Below are positions 8,518 to 16,176 of a DNA stretch of 64,000 bases, one piece after another. Position 1 is the first letter of the stretch; every line of letters begins with the position of its first letter. Both the position numbers and the translations under genes were made by a program. The stretch comes from Oscillospiraceae bacterium. Lineage in GTDB: Bacteria > Bacillota > Clostridia > Oscillospirales > Oscillospiraceae. The notes under the pieces are model-generated. The model was not told where the DNA came from and did not search any database. It was given only the letters and a program-made list of their open reading frames with translations. Location of the stretch: NCBI GenBank assembly GCA_022846095.1, contig AP025583.1, positions 3,249,279-3,313,278 on the forward strand, given 5' to 3'.

Positions 8518-9465
8518 GCTCCTCCTTTATGTTGGTTCTATTTTTGTCTGCGGCGGCCGGGCCGCCGCTGCGCTATTCCGCTTGGCTGCGGCCTTCCGCC
8601 ACCCAGTCGTCCCGTGGTGTTACCCCTACGCTGTGATAGGTCGCATAGAGCGCCGCCACGATGGCCAGCCACCCCTGGCGAACCGAGATAGAGAACATCC
8701 AGCCCACACCTCCCATAGTTACTCCGCGGACGGCTCCCGCCGCCCATTCATCCGATACAGGATACGATCAATCAAATTTTGCGCCCGCGTCCCGGGCGGC
8801 ATCCCGGCGGGCGGTTTGCCCAAGTGTTTATATTATTATTAGAACAAACCGCTGCGCAGCACCACCCACGGCCCGCTCTCCTTTGGAAACCCGCGGTGCG
8901 CCCAGCTATTTCTTGTGCGTATTACCCAAGATTTTTGTCAATGTTTTTTGCTTTTTTGGAACGTATTCGTCAAAATGTGTAAAAAAGAAGCAGCACGAAA
9001 GAGGTGAGCGCAACAAATTTTTGGTGAAAAAAACTGCGTTGCTTTTCGTCTGCTTCTAAAATTATGCTCTATTTCGTATGTTACTTGGTGTTTGTCTGTA
9101 TTCTACTTCTTGTATAATGTGTTGTCAAGGGGTTCCCGGCAGAAAGGGGAAAATTTTTCGTCAGTCTGTTCAAAAATTTTGGGTTCCGAAAGACATCTAT
9201 AGTCATTCCTCCAAACGCGCACAGGCGGAAAACGAGAGAAACGAATTTTGGTGCGCAAGATGCAATCATCGCTGTCTCAACCTAGGCGGTAAGGCGGTCG
9301 ATAGCGGGCGGGCGATTCGTGAATCGCCCCTACGGGTCTGGAGCAGCGGGCCGATGAGGGCATCGGCCCCTACGGTACGGAGATGGGACGGATTGCCGCG
9401 TCGGCCCCGCGGGGCCTCCTCGCAATGACAGGGTGCGCCTTATCCGCCTAAGCTGCGCACAAATA
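8518..9465. other. Intergenic region, about 950 bp, no convincing gene
   Basis: No open frame here looks like a protein. The part next to hyuA is GC-rich; 8930-9260 is strikingly AT-rich for this genome and holds promoter-like sequence: TATAAT at 9112-9117 on the plus strand with a weak TTGTCT 15 bp upstream, and a lone TTGACA on the minus strand (8937-8942) without a good -10. The last 150 bp hold the palindromic repeats listed separately. The hyuA promoter must lie in this interval but I cannot place it. Confidence 0.6.
9285..9429. repeat. Cluster of three palindromic intergenic repeat units
   Basis: Three palindromic pieces sit side by side: GGGCGATTC-GT-GAATCGCCC (9310-9329), a GGGCCGATG...CATCGGCCC unit (about 9350-9370), and a 43-bp unit at 9387-9429 that is an exact reverse complement of 42821-42863. 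The first recurs at 48490-48509 and the second at about 42939-42963. These are non-coding dispersed repeats of the REP/MITE-remnant kind, mutually inverted between loci. Confidence 0.8.
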
Positions 9466-9499
9466 AAGTGGCGGCTCCCCCGCGGGGGAGCCGCCACTT
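9466..9499 (-). terminator. Terminator hairpin after grdX
   Basis: A perfect 34-bp palindrome, AAGTGGCGGCTCCCCCG followed by its exact complement, lies 20 bp after the grdX stop; the minus strand then reads TATTTG. The very strong stem makes termination likely despite the short T-run. Confidence 0.75.
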
Positions 9500-9518
9500 C
9501 TTCGTCTTTTGCAGGTTC

Positions 9519-9908
9519 TTACCGGCCAAGCGCCGCCATGGCGCTGCCGAACAGGTCCAAATCCACCAGGCGCAGATCCGCCAGAATCTCCTCCGCCCGC
9601 ACGCCGGGGCGCTGGAAGTCCCCGAATTTCCGCATGGCGGCCATGCTGTCCTCCAGGGCCAGCAGGCCCAGCGCGTCGGTGCCCTGCTCCCCCTCCGGCT
9701 CGGCCAGCAGCAGGGAGCGGTAGGGGGTCTGGTGGGGCTTCACGCTCCCCGCCAGCGGGTGGGACACCAGGCGCCAGCCCAGGTGGATCTTGTCCCGCGC
9801 ACGGAGCAGCAGCTCCACGGGGGCCTCCTCCGGGTAGCACCGCACCTCAATTTGCGCCCCGTAGCGCTCCGCCACCTGGGGGTTATTGGTAATCGCCACA
9901 TAGCCCAT
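9519..9908 (-). CDS. grdX: GrdX family protein
   Basis: A 129-residue soluble protein matching GrdX, the small protein of unknown function found in glycine, sarcosine and betaine reductase operons. Family features are the N-terminal ITNNP segment, then ARDKIHLGWRLVSHPLAGSVKPHQTPYRSL, where the RD-K-H-G-L-HPL-GSVKP-TPY residues are characteristic. The start ATG 9908 has GGAGG seven bases upstream. The gene diverges from the sigma-54 activator gene at 10085. Its presence is independent support that the selenoprotein and proprotein genes nearby belong to the Grd reductase system. Confidence 0.85.
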   Translation of the reverse strand: MGYVAITNNPQVAERYGAQIEVRCYPEEAPVELLLRARDKIHLGWRLVSHPLAGSVKPHQTPYRSLLLAEPEGEQGTDALGLLALEDSMAAMRKFGDFQRPGVRAEEILADLRLVDLDLFGSAMAALGR

Positions 9909-10016
9909 AACATGTCCTCCCCTGTTTTTTCTTCAGTCTAGCATCTTATCCCCCCGACGTCCACAGGATTTTTACCCGCCCCGCGCCGCCAGTTTCTTCC
10001 CCCGCGGGCTTCTCTC

Positions 10017-10045
10017 TTGCGCGCTCTGAGGTTTGATGCTACAAT
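10017..10045 (+). promoter_or_regulatory. Sigma-70-type promoter for the first sigma-54 activator gene
   Basis: TTGCGC (10017-10022) and TACAAT (10040-10045) are spaced 17 bp apart, 40 bp before the activator start. This fits housekeeping expression of the regulator itself, unlike its sigma-54 targets. Confidence 0.6.
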
Positions 10046-10084
10046 ATTAGACCGTAATCAACATGAAGAAACGGGGGGTTTTGT

Positions 10085-11539
10085 ATGATCCAGGTCGGCA
10101 GTCTCAAGCTCAGCAGCCTCGACTATATCCTGGTGGTCAACCGGGAATTCCTTATTATCTACGGCTCCCGCTACGACGACCGGGTGGACGCGCCCAAGGG
10201 GAAGTACGACCCCGCCGAGTATATGAACCGCAACTTCTTTGAGGTATACCCCTCGGTGAAGAAGGAGACCAGCTCTATCGTCAAATGCCTGGCCACCGGC
10301 GAGATCATCGTCAAGAAATTCCAGAAGTTCGAGGACTACACCGGCAAGTTCTTCTGCACCCACAACATCACCGTCCCCCTGATCCGCAAGGGGCGCATCG
10401 TGGGGGCCATCGAGCTCATCAAGGACGTGACCACCATCGAGAACGTGGACCACCGGGCCATGGACACGGCGGACCGGGAGTTCGACGAGGTCACCGAGCT
10501 GGTGCGCGGCAAGGCGGGGGAGATCACCTTCGAGCAGATCCTCACCCGCAACCCGGCCATGGAGCAGAGCATCCAGTCGGCCAAGCTCTTCGCCAAAATG
10601 CACAGCCCCACCCTGATCTACGGGGAGACCGGCACGGGCAAGGAGCTCTTCGCCCAGGCCATGATCACCCACAGCGGCATCCCCCGCTCCCGGGTGGTGG
10701 TGCAGAACTGCGCCGCCGTGCCGGACAACCTCATTGAGTCCATCCTCTTCGGCACCTCCCGGGGGGCCTACACCGGGGCGGAGAACCGCCGGGGCCTGTT
10801 TGAGGAGGCCGACGGGGGCATCTTCTTCCTGGACGAGCTCAACTCCCTGTCCTACGCGGTGCAGGGCAAGCTGCTGCGGGTGCTCCAGGACGGCACCTTC
10901 CGCCCGGTGGGCTCCAACGCGGAAAAAAAGGTGTCGGTGAAGATCATCGCCGCCATGAACGTGGACCCCATGGTGGCCATCGAGAAAAAGCAGCTGCGCA
11001 GCGACCTGTTCTACCGCCTGAGCAGCGGCATGCTCTACCTGCCCCCCCTGCGGGAGCGGCCCGACGACATCGATTACTACACCAAATACTACATCGACGA
11101 GTGCAACATGCTCTACTCCAAGCAGGTGCGTGGGATCACCGACGCGCTGCGGGAGGTCTTCCTCTCCTACCGCTGGGAGGGCAACGTGCGGGAGTTCAAG
11201 CACGCGCTGGAGTCCATGATCAGCGTCGCCGACGGCCCCCTGCTGGACGTGCAGGATCTGCCCGCCTATATGTACGGCCGCATCCACGGCGGGGACGCGC
11301 CCTCCACCGACCATTGGCAGCCCACGGCCCCCCGCAGCTTTACCGGCGAGGAGGCCGACCCCTCCCCCGATCTGGAGCTGCCCCGGGCGGTGGAGCGCAC
11401 CGAACGCAGCCTCATCGTCAAGGTGCTGCGCATGACCCGGGGCAACAAGACCAGGGCCGGGGAGCTGCTGGCCATCCCCCGCCAGACGCTGTGGTACAAG
11501 ATGAACAAGTACGGTATCACCGACGAGGACTGGAGCTAA
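10085..11539 (+). CDS. Sigma-54-dependent transcriptional activator (PrdR-like), PAS-AAA-Fis
   Basis: A 484-residue protein. An N-terminal PAS-like sensor (about residues 1-120, with SLDYILVVNREFLIIYGSRY and TGEIIVKKF segments) precedes an AAA+ core (about 152-390: Walker A GETGTGKE at 180-187, the sigma-54 contact loop as GAYTGA at 227-232 in place of the commoner GAFTGA, Walker B FFLDE at 247-251) and a C-terminal Fis-type helix-turn-helix (KVLRMTRGNKTRAGELLAIPRQTL). It should use ATP to open sigma-54 promoters, binding upstream palindromes. It sits directly before the GrdE-type gene, whose promoter is a near-perfect sigma-54 site, so it is the likely activator of the reductase genes in response to their substrate. 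Start ATG 10085. Confidence 0.92.
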   Translation: MIQVGSLKLSSLDYILVVNREFLIIYGSRYDDRVDAPKGKYDPAEYMNRNFFEVYPSVKKETSSIVKCLATGEIIVKKFQKFEDYTGKFFCTHNITVPLIRKGRIVGAIELIKDVTTIENVDHRAMDTADREFDEVTELVRGKAGEITFEQILTRNPAMEQSIQSAKLFAKMHSPTLIYGETGTGKELFAQAMITHSGIPRSRVVVQNCAAVPDNLIESILFGTSRGAYTGAENRRGLFEEADGGIFFLDELNSLSYAVQGKLLRVLQDGTFRPVGSNAEKKVSVKIIAAMNVDPMVAIEKKQLRSDLFYRLSSGMLYLPPLRERPDDIDYYTKYYIDECNMLYSKQVRGITDALREVFLSYRWEGNVREFKHALESMISVADGPLLDVQDLPAYMYGRIHGGDAPSTDHWQPTAPRSFTGEEADPSPDLELPRAVERTERSLIVKVLRMTRGNKTRAGELLAIPRQTLWYKMNKYGITDEDWS

Positions 11540-11544
11540 GGCGC

Positions 11545-11558
11545 GACAATATTTTGTC
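11545..11558. promoter_or_regulatory. Upstream activator site 1 (GACA-N6-TGTC) of the grdE promoter
   Basis: GACAATATTTTGTC, a palindrome of the type GACAN-N4-NTGTC, 105 bp before the -24 element at 11664. Four more copies of the same pattern stand before sigma-54 promoters in this window, which is why I call it the activator binding site. Its centre is 31 bp, about three helical turns, from site 2. Confidence 0.7.
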
Positions 11559-11563
11559 TATTC

Positions 11564-11608
11564 GGCGCGGCGGACGACATAAATTTGTCGTTCCGCCGCG
11601 CCTGTTTT
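11564..11608 (+). terminator. Terminator of the first activator gene, with an operator in its loop
   Basis: GGCGCGGCGG (11564-11573) pairs with CCGCCGCGCC (11593-11602) followed by TGTTTTTA, a standard intrinsic terminator 25 bp after the activator stop. The inner part of the hairpin, CGACA...TGTCG, is itself the second GACA-N6-TGTC palindrome. Confidence 0.8.
11576..11589. promoter_or_regulatory. Upstream activator site 2 of the grdE promoter
   Basis: GACATAAATTTGTC, same palindrome pattern as site 1, in the apex of the terminator hairpin and 75 bp before the -24 element. Confidence 0.65.
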
Positions 11609-11663
11609 TAGCCGCAGCCGCCAGACCCATTGGGGCGCAAGGCTTCCTGTTTTTTCTCCGATT

Positions 11664-11679
11664 TGGCACACGCATTGCT
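11664..11679 (+). promoter_or_regulatory. Sigma-54 (-24/-12) promoter of the grdE-grdB genes
   Basis: TGGCACACGCATTGCT matches the consensus TGGCAC-N5-TTGCW at every position. It lies 75 bp before the GrdE-type start. Together with the adjacent activator gene this shows sigma-54 control of the reductase genes. Confidence 0.9.
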
Positions 11680-11753
11680 TTTATTCAGGGCCGACAACAC
11701 AAGCAAGTCCGTATATCGAGATTATCGATGCAAATTGAGAAAGGATGGGTGCT

Positions 11754-13037
11754 ATGGGGCTGGAATTAAGACGCATTAAAATCAAAGACGTGGCCTTCGG
11801 CAATGAGAGCAAAATCGAGGGCGGCGTGCTCACCCTCAACGCGAAGGAGCTGGAGGACCTGGTGCTGGAGGACGGCCGGGTGGCCTCGGTCCGCTTCGAC
11901 CTGGCCAAGCCCGGCGAGTCCTGCCGGATCCTCCCTGTCAAGGACGTAATCGAACCCCGCGCCAAGCTGGGCGGGGATGCCTTCCCCGGCCTCTTCAAGG
12001 AGACCATGGACGCGGTGGGCGAGGGCGTGACCTGCGTGCTGGAGGGCTGCGCGGTGGTGACCACCGGGCCCATCGTGGGCTTCCAGGAGGGCCTCATCGA
12101 CATGAGCGGCCCCGCGGCGGAGTACACCCTCTTCTCCAAGCTCAACAACATCGTCATGCACATCGTCAAGGCCGAGGGCGTGGACCAGCACGAGCACGAG
12201 GAGGTCGTCCGCCTGGCGGGCATCAAGGTGGCCCACCACGTGGGCAAGCTGGGCCTGGACTGCGGCGATTACGCCGCGCGCACCTACGAGTGGCCCTCCA
12301 TCGGCGAGAAGTTCGCCCAGTACCCCGGCCTGCCCAAGGTGGTCTACGTGTGCAACTGCATGGCCCAGGGCCTGCTGCACGACACCTATTTCTACGGCCG
12401 GGACGCCAAGCAGCTGGTGCCCACCATCCTCTCCCCCCTGGAGTTCTTCGACGGGGCGGTGGTGAGCGGCAACTGCGTCTCCCCCGGGTCCAAAACCACC
12501 ACCTACCACCACCTGAACAACGCGGTCATCAACTCCCTGTTTGAGCGCCACGGCAAGGACCTGAACTTCATGGGCGTCATCCTGAACCCCCTGATGGTCA
12601 CCCTGAAGGAGAAGTTCCGCGACACCATGCTCACCGTGAAGCTGGCCCAGACCTTGGGCGCCGATGGCGTCATCATCTCCCAGGAGGGCTTCGGCAACCC
12701 CACCACGGACCTGATGATCACCTGCCAGGGCCTGGAGCACAAGGGAATCAAGACCGTCATCATCACCAACGAGGACGCCGGCATCGACGGCATGAGCGAG
12801 TCCCTGCCCGACAGCGTCACCGAGGCGGACGCCATCGTGTCCACCGGCAACAGCAACGCCACCATCATGCTGCCCAAGATGGACCGCATTCTGGGCGAGC
12901 TGAAGGAGATTGAGCGCGTTACCGGCGGCAACGTGGACTCCATCCAGGAGGACGGCCGGCTGCTGGTGGAAATCCACGGCATCATGGGCGGCCACAACCT
13001 GCAGGGCAACACGTTCCTGAGCGCCACGACCATTTAA
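11754..13037 (+). CDS. GrdE-type proprotein, glycine/sarcosine/betaine reductase component B (alpha/beta precursor)
   Basis: 427 residues from ATG 11754. I prefer this to the ATG at 11745 because the AGAAAGG ribosome site directly abuts the latter and is 9 bases from the former. The protein matches GrdE/GrdG/GrdI proproteins, which cleave themselves before a cysteine to make a pyruvoyl group that binds the substrate amine as a Schiff base. The site here is in VVSGNCVSPGSKTTTYHHLN, Cys241 by this start, very near the Cys242 known in the glycine enzyme. Component B picks the substrate (glycine, sarcosine or betaine), but I cannot tell which paralog this is. It is followed after 12 bp by its selenoprotein partner. 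Confidence 0.88.
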   Translation: MGLELRRIKIKDVAFGNESKIEGGVLTLNAKELEDLVLEDGRVASVRFDLAKPGESCRILPVKDVIEPRAKLGGDAFPGLFKETMDAVGEGVTCVLEGCAVVTTGPIVGFQEGLIDMSGPAAEYTLFSKLNNIVMHIVKAEGVDQHEHEEVVRLAGIKVAHHVGKLGLDCGDYAARTYEWPSIGEKFAQYPGLPKVVYVCNCMAQGLLHDTYFYGRDAKQLVPTILSPLEFFDGAVVSGNCVSPGSKTTTYHHLNNAVINSLFERHGKDLNFMGVILNPLMVTLKEKFRDTMLTVKLAQTLGADGVIISQEGFGNPTTDLMITCQGLEHKGIKTVIITNEDAGIDGMSESLPDSVTEADAIVSTGNSNATIMLPKMDRILGELKEIERVTGGNVDSIQEDGRLLVEIHGIMGGHNLQGNTFLSATTI

Positions 13038-13049
13038 GGAGGGACGAAG

Positions 13050-14321
13050 ATGAAAAAAGTCTTATTTTACACCAACCAGTTCTTCGGCCAGATCGGCGGC
13101 GAGGACAAGGCCTACCAGGAGCCCCTGTACAACGAGGGCGCGGTGGGCAACGCCCAGGCCTTCCAGGGCAAGCTGGACGGCGCCGAGATCGCCGCCACCG
13201 TCATCTGCGGCGACAACTACTACGCGGAGAACATGGAGGCCGCCCGGGCCTTCATCCTGGAGAAGGCCAAGGCCCTCCAGCCCGACCTGGTCATCGCCGG
13301 GCCCGCCTTCAACGCCGGGCGCTTCGGCATCGCCTGCGGCGACATCTGCTCCTATCTGAAAAAGGAGCTGGGCATTGAGACCGTCACGGGCCTCTACTGG
13401 GAGAACCCGGCCGTGGAGATGTACAAGAAGGACATCTACATTGTCCAGACCGCCAAGTCCGCCGCCGGCATCCGCAAGGCCGTGCCCCTGATGATCAACC
13501 TCGCCAACAAGCTGCTGAACGGCGTGGCGCTGGACAGCCCCAGCCAGGACCAGTACTTCGCCAAGGGCAAGCGCGTGAACATCTTCCGCGACAAGAACGG
13601 CGCCGACCGGGCCGTGGACATGCTGATGAAGAAGCTCTCCGGCGAGCAGTACGAGACCGAGCTGGAGATCTCCGTCTACGAGAAGGTCGCCCCCGCCCCC
13701 GCCCTCAAGACCCTGGCGGGCGCCAAGATCGCCCTTTGCACCTCCGGCGGCATGGTGCCCATGGGCAACCCCGACCACATGCCCGCCGCCTCCGCCAAGT
13801 TCTACAAGGCCTACGACATCGAGGGCCTGGACAAGCTGGAGGAGGGCAAGTGGGAGTCCGTCCACGCGGGCTTCGACCCGGTGTACGCCAACCACGACCC
13901 CAACCGCGTCGCCCCCCTGGACGTGCTCAAGACCCTGGAGAAGGAGGGCGTGATCGGCAGCGTCTACCCCTTCCTCATGTCCACCACGGGCAACTCCACC
14001 TCTGTGTCCGACGCCACCCGCATGGGGCAGGAAATTGGAGAAAGGCTGGTGAGCGCCGGGGTAAACGGCGTCATCCTGACCTCGACGTGAGGCACCTGCA
14101 CGCGTTGCGGTGCAACGATTGTGAAGCAGATTGAGAAGGCCGGCATCCCCGCCGTCCACATCTGTACGGTGACCCCCATCTCCAAGACCGTGGGCGCGGT
14201 GCGCATCTCCGGCGCCCAGGCCATCCCCTACCCCACCGGCGCCCCCGCCCTGCCCCCCGAGAAGGAGGAGGCGCGCAAGCGCGAAATCGTCATGAACGCC
14301 CTGGAGCTGCTGCTCAAGTAA
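13050..14321 (+). CDS. GrdB-type selenoprotein B of a glycine/sarcosine/betaine reductase, with in-frame UGA = selenocysteine
   Basis: The frame from ATG 13050 (GGAGGG site) meets TGA at 14088-14090 and continues in the same frame to TAA at 14319-14321, giving 423 residues with selenocysteine 347. The junction reads ILTST-U-GTCTRCGATIV, the U-x2-C-x2-C redox motif of GrdB, GrdF and GrdH, so the TGA is a Sec codon and not a mutation; a gene call ending at 14090 would lose the last 77 residues. The N-terminus NQFFGQIGGEDKA and TSGGMVPMGNPDH are typical of the family. With the GrdE-type partner it forms component B, which cleaves the C-N bond and passes a carboxymethyl group to selenoprotein A. 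Genes for components A (grdA) and C (grdC, grdD) are not in this window, so they must be supplied elsewhere. Confidence 0.93.
14091..14120 (+). promoter_or_regulatory. Candidate bacterial SECIS hairpin
   Basis: Directly after the Sec UGA the mRNA can fold: TGCAC (14097-14101) with GTGCA (14110-14114), or alternatively GCACC (14092-14096) with GGTGC (14109-14113). A hairpin at this place is needed to recruit SelB. Bacterial SECIS elements outside the enterics are poorly conserved, so this is position plus foldability, not a motif match. Confidence 0.5.
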
Positions 14322-14355
14322 GGGAGCGGCGCAGGGAAGGGAAAGGGAGGCCAAT

Positions 14356-15807
14356 ATGCTCAGCATCGGCGACCTCATTCTGAACAGCCTGGACTATATC
14401 CTCATCGTGGACTCCGACTTCAACATCATATTCAACACGCGCTACGACCCCCGCACCAACACCGCCTCCGAGCGCCAGAGCCAGAACGAGGTCTTTGACA
14501 AGCGCTACTTCGACATCTACCCCGACATCCCCCGCCAGGAGAGCTCGGTGGCCCGCTGTATGGCCACCGGCGAGGTGGTGGCCTGCAAAAACCAGGTCTA
14601 CACCGACAGGTGGGGCAACCACTACAAGACCAACTCCATCACCGTCCCCATCCGCCGTTTAGGGCAGGTGGTGGCGGTGGCGGAGCTGGCCCAGGACGCC
14701 GCCCCCATGGAGGAGGGCCGCGGAGATACCCGCTTCGACGAGTTGGTGGAGCACTTGCAGCGGGAATCCGGGCTGATCAGCTTCGAGACCATTATGACGC
14801 GCAACCCCGAGATGCTGCGCAGCATCCAGGCGGCCAAGGTGCTCTCCACCCTGCCCAACCCCACCCTGATCTACGGGGAGACGGGCACGGGCAAGGAGAT
14901 GTTCGCCCAGGCCATGATCACCCACAGCGGGGTGCCCAGGGACAAGGTGGTGGTGCAGAACTGCGCCGCCGTGCCCGAGAACCTCATCGAGTCCATCCTC
15001 TTCGGCACGGAGAAGGGGGCCTACACCGGGGCGGAGCGCCGCACCGGCCTGTTTCAGGAGGCCGACGGCGGCATTCTCTTCCTGGACGAGCTGTCCTCCA
15101 TGCCCTACGAGGTGCAGGCCAAGCTGCTGCGCGTCCTCCAGGACGGCACCTTCCGCACCCTGGGCGGGCGGCAGGACAAGCGGGTGTCCGTCAAGGTCAT
15201 CTGCGCCATGAACGTGGACCCCGTGGCCGCCATGGAGGAGGGCACGCTGCGCAAGGACCTCTTCTACCGCCTGTCCAGCAGCATGATCCGCCTCATCCCC
15301 CTGCGGGAGCGGCCCGAGGACATCGAGCTGTTCATCGACTACTACGTGCGCCACTTCGGCGCCCTCTACGGCAAGCGGGTGCGGGGGCTCTCCCCCGCCC
15401 TGCGGCAGGCCATGCTGGACTACCCCTGGGAGGGCAACGTCCGGGAGCTGCGCAACGCCATGGAGTACATGATCGAAATCGCCGGGAAGGACGATCTGCT
15501 GGATCTGGAGCAGCTGCCCGTGTACCTGCGGGGCCGGATGCCCGACACGGGCCGCGCCCGGCGGGCCCAGGCCGAGGCCCGGGCCGCCGAGCTGCTGCGG
15601 CAGACGGCGCAGGCCCTGGAGCTCTCCGAGCGCCTGGAGAGCGGCGAGGGCGGCATCCCCTATGAGCAGATTATGGAGCGGGTCAGCCGCTCTATCATCT
15701 CCGACGCCCTGGAGCGCTGCGGCCGCAACAAGACCCGCACCAGCGAGCTGCTGGGCCTGCCCCGGCAGACCCTGAAATATAAGCTGGAAAAGTTGGGCCT
15801 GGACTGA
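14356..15807 (+). CDS. Second sigma-54-dependent activator (PrdR-like), paralog of the gene at 10085
   Basis: 483 residues with the same layout as the first activator: PAS-like sensor (about 1-115, SLDYILIVDSDFNIIFNTRY), AAA+ core (Walker A GETGTGKE 174-181, GAYTGA 221-226, FLDE near 244) and a Fis-type helix-turn-helix at the end (RCGRNKTRTSELLGLPRQTL). The AAA+ cores are very alike while the sensor halves differ, so the two probably read different but related signals. An extra Ala/Arg/Glu-rich helical stretch (about 395-425) links core and helix-turn-helix. The gene starts 35 bp after the selenoprotein gene and is probably co-transcribed with it, which gives positive feedback. Start ATG 14356, site AAAGGGAGG. 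Confidence 0.92.
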   Translation: MLSIGDLILNSLDYILIVDSDFNIIFNTRYDPRTNTASERQSQNEVFDKRYFDIYPDIPRQESSVARCMATGEVVACKNQVYTDRWGNHYKTNSITVPIRRLGQVVAVAELAQDAAPMEEGRGDTRFDELVEHLQRESGLISFETIMTRNPEMLRSIQAAKVLSTLPNPTLIYGETGTGKEMFAQAMITHSGVPRDKVVVQNCAAVPENLIESILFGTEKGAYTGAERRTGLFQEADGGILFLDELSSMPYEVQAKLLRVLQDGTFRTLGGRQDKRVSVKVICAMNVDPVAAMEEGTLRKDLFYRLSSSMIRLIPLRERPEDIELFIDYYVRHFGALYGKRVRGLSPALRQAMLDYPWEGNVRELRNAMEYMIEIAGKDDLLDLEQLPVYLRGRMPDTGRARRAQAEARAAELLRQTAQALELSERLESGEGGIPYEQIMERVSRSIISDALERCGRNKTRTSELLGLPRQTLKYKLEKLGLD

Positions 15808-15837
15808 GTCCGCGCACAATTTGAGAATTTTTATCGC

Positions 15838-15926
15838 GGCGGATTCTCGTCGTTTTGAGACCTTCCCGGGCAGTGAACGACAGCTAATTGTCGCAAAACC
15901 ACCCGGGGAGGCGGTGAGAATCCGCC
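15838..15926. repeat. Large nested inverted repeat with an activator site at its tip
   Basis: Outer arms GGCGGATTCTC (15838-15848) and GAGAATCCGCC (15916-15926) are exact. Inner arms CTTCCCGGG (15862-15870) and CCCGGGGAG (15902-15910) pair with one G-U. The apex is CGACA...TGTCG around the operator at 15879-15892. No T-run follows. It lies between the second activator gene and the sigma-54 promoter of the antiporter gene. Confidence 0.7.
15879..15892. promoter_or_regulatory. Upstream activator site (GACA-N6-TGTC) of the nhaC promoter
   Basis: GACAGCTAATTGTC, same palindrome as before the grdE and yfcC promoters, 108 bp before the -24 element at 16000. I find only one copy here. Confidence 0.65.
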
Positions 15927-15999
15927 ATTCCCTGCCCCGGAGATGAAATTCACAAAGCGAAACCCTTTGATTTCAAGGCTTTTAGGCAATTTTGCTTTT

Positions 16000-16015
16000 T
16001 GGCACGCCCGTTGCT
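16000..16015 (+). promoter_or_regulatory. Sigma-54 (-24/-12) promoter of the nhaC gene
   Basis: TGGCACGCCCGTTGCT is a perfect match to TGGCAC-N5-TTGCW, about 160 bp before the antiporter start. Confidence 0.9.
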
Positions 16016-16176
16016 ATAATAAGCGGGTGTATCGCACAGCCGTCGCCGCGCCCCAACGAGGAGGGAGGGACGCCCCGCCGGCACACAATGAGAGAGGAGT
16101 GGTGGCCACCATTTCTTAAGCCGCCCCGCGCGGCGACCCACATTTAATGAGGGAAATTATAGAAAGAGGGGAAATC

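Noticed and set aside
8661-9059. A small plus-strand gene in the hyuA-grdX gap
   Set aside because: The open frame crosses from GC-rich to AT-rich sequence, has no ribosome site, and shows no protein-like pattern.
8518-9300. A sigma-54 promoter or GACA-N6-TGTC site for the hyu operon
   Set aside because: I looked on both strands and found no TGGCA-N5-TTGC match or palindrome; a lone TTGACA has no -10 partner.
14088-14090. TGA as a nonsense mutation or frameshift making a pseudogene
   Set aside because: The same frame continues for 76 codons with the family's U-x2-C-x2-C motif; the adjacent GrdX and GrdE-type genes show that this is a selenoprotein system.
10085-16015. Glycine riboswitch in front of the reductase genes
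   Set aside because: No tandem glycine aptamer-like sequence is seen; sigma-54 promoters with upstream palindromes account for regulation.
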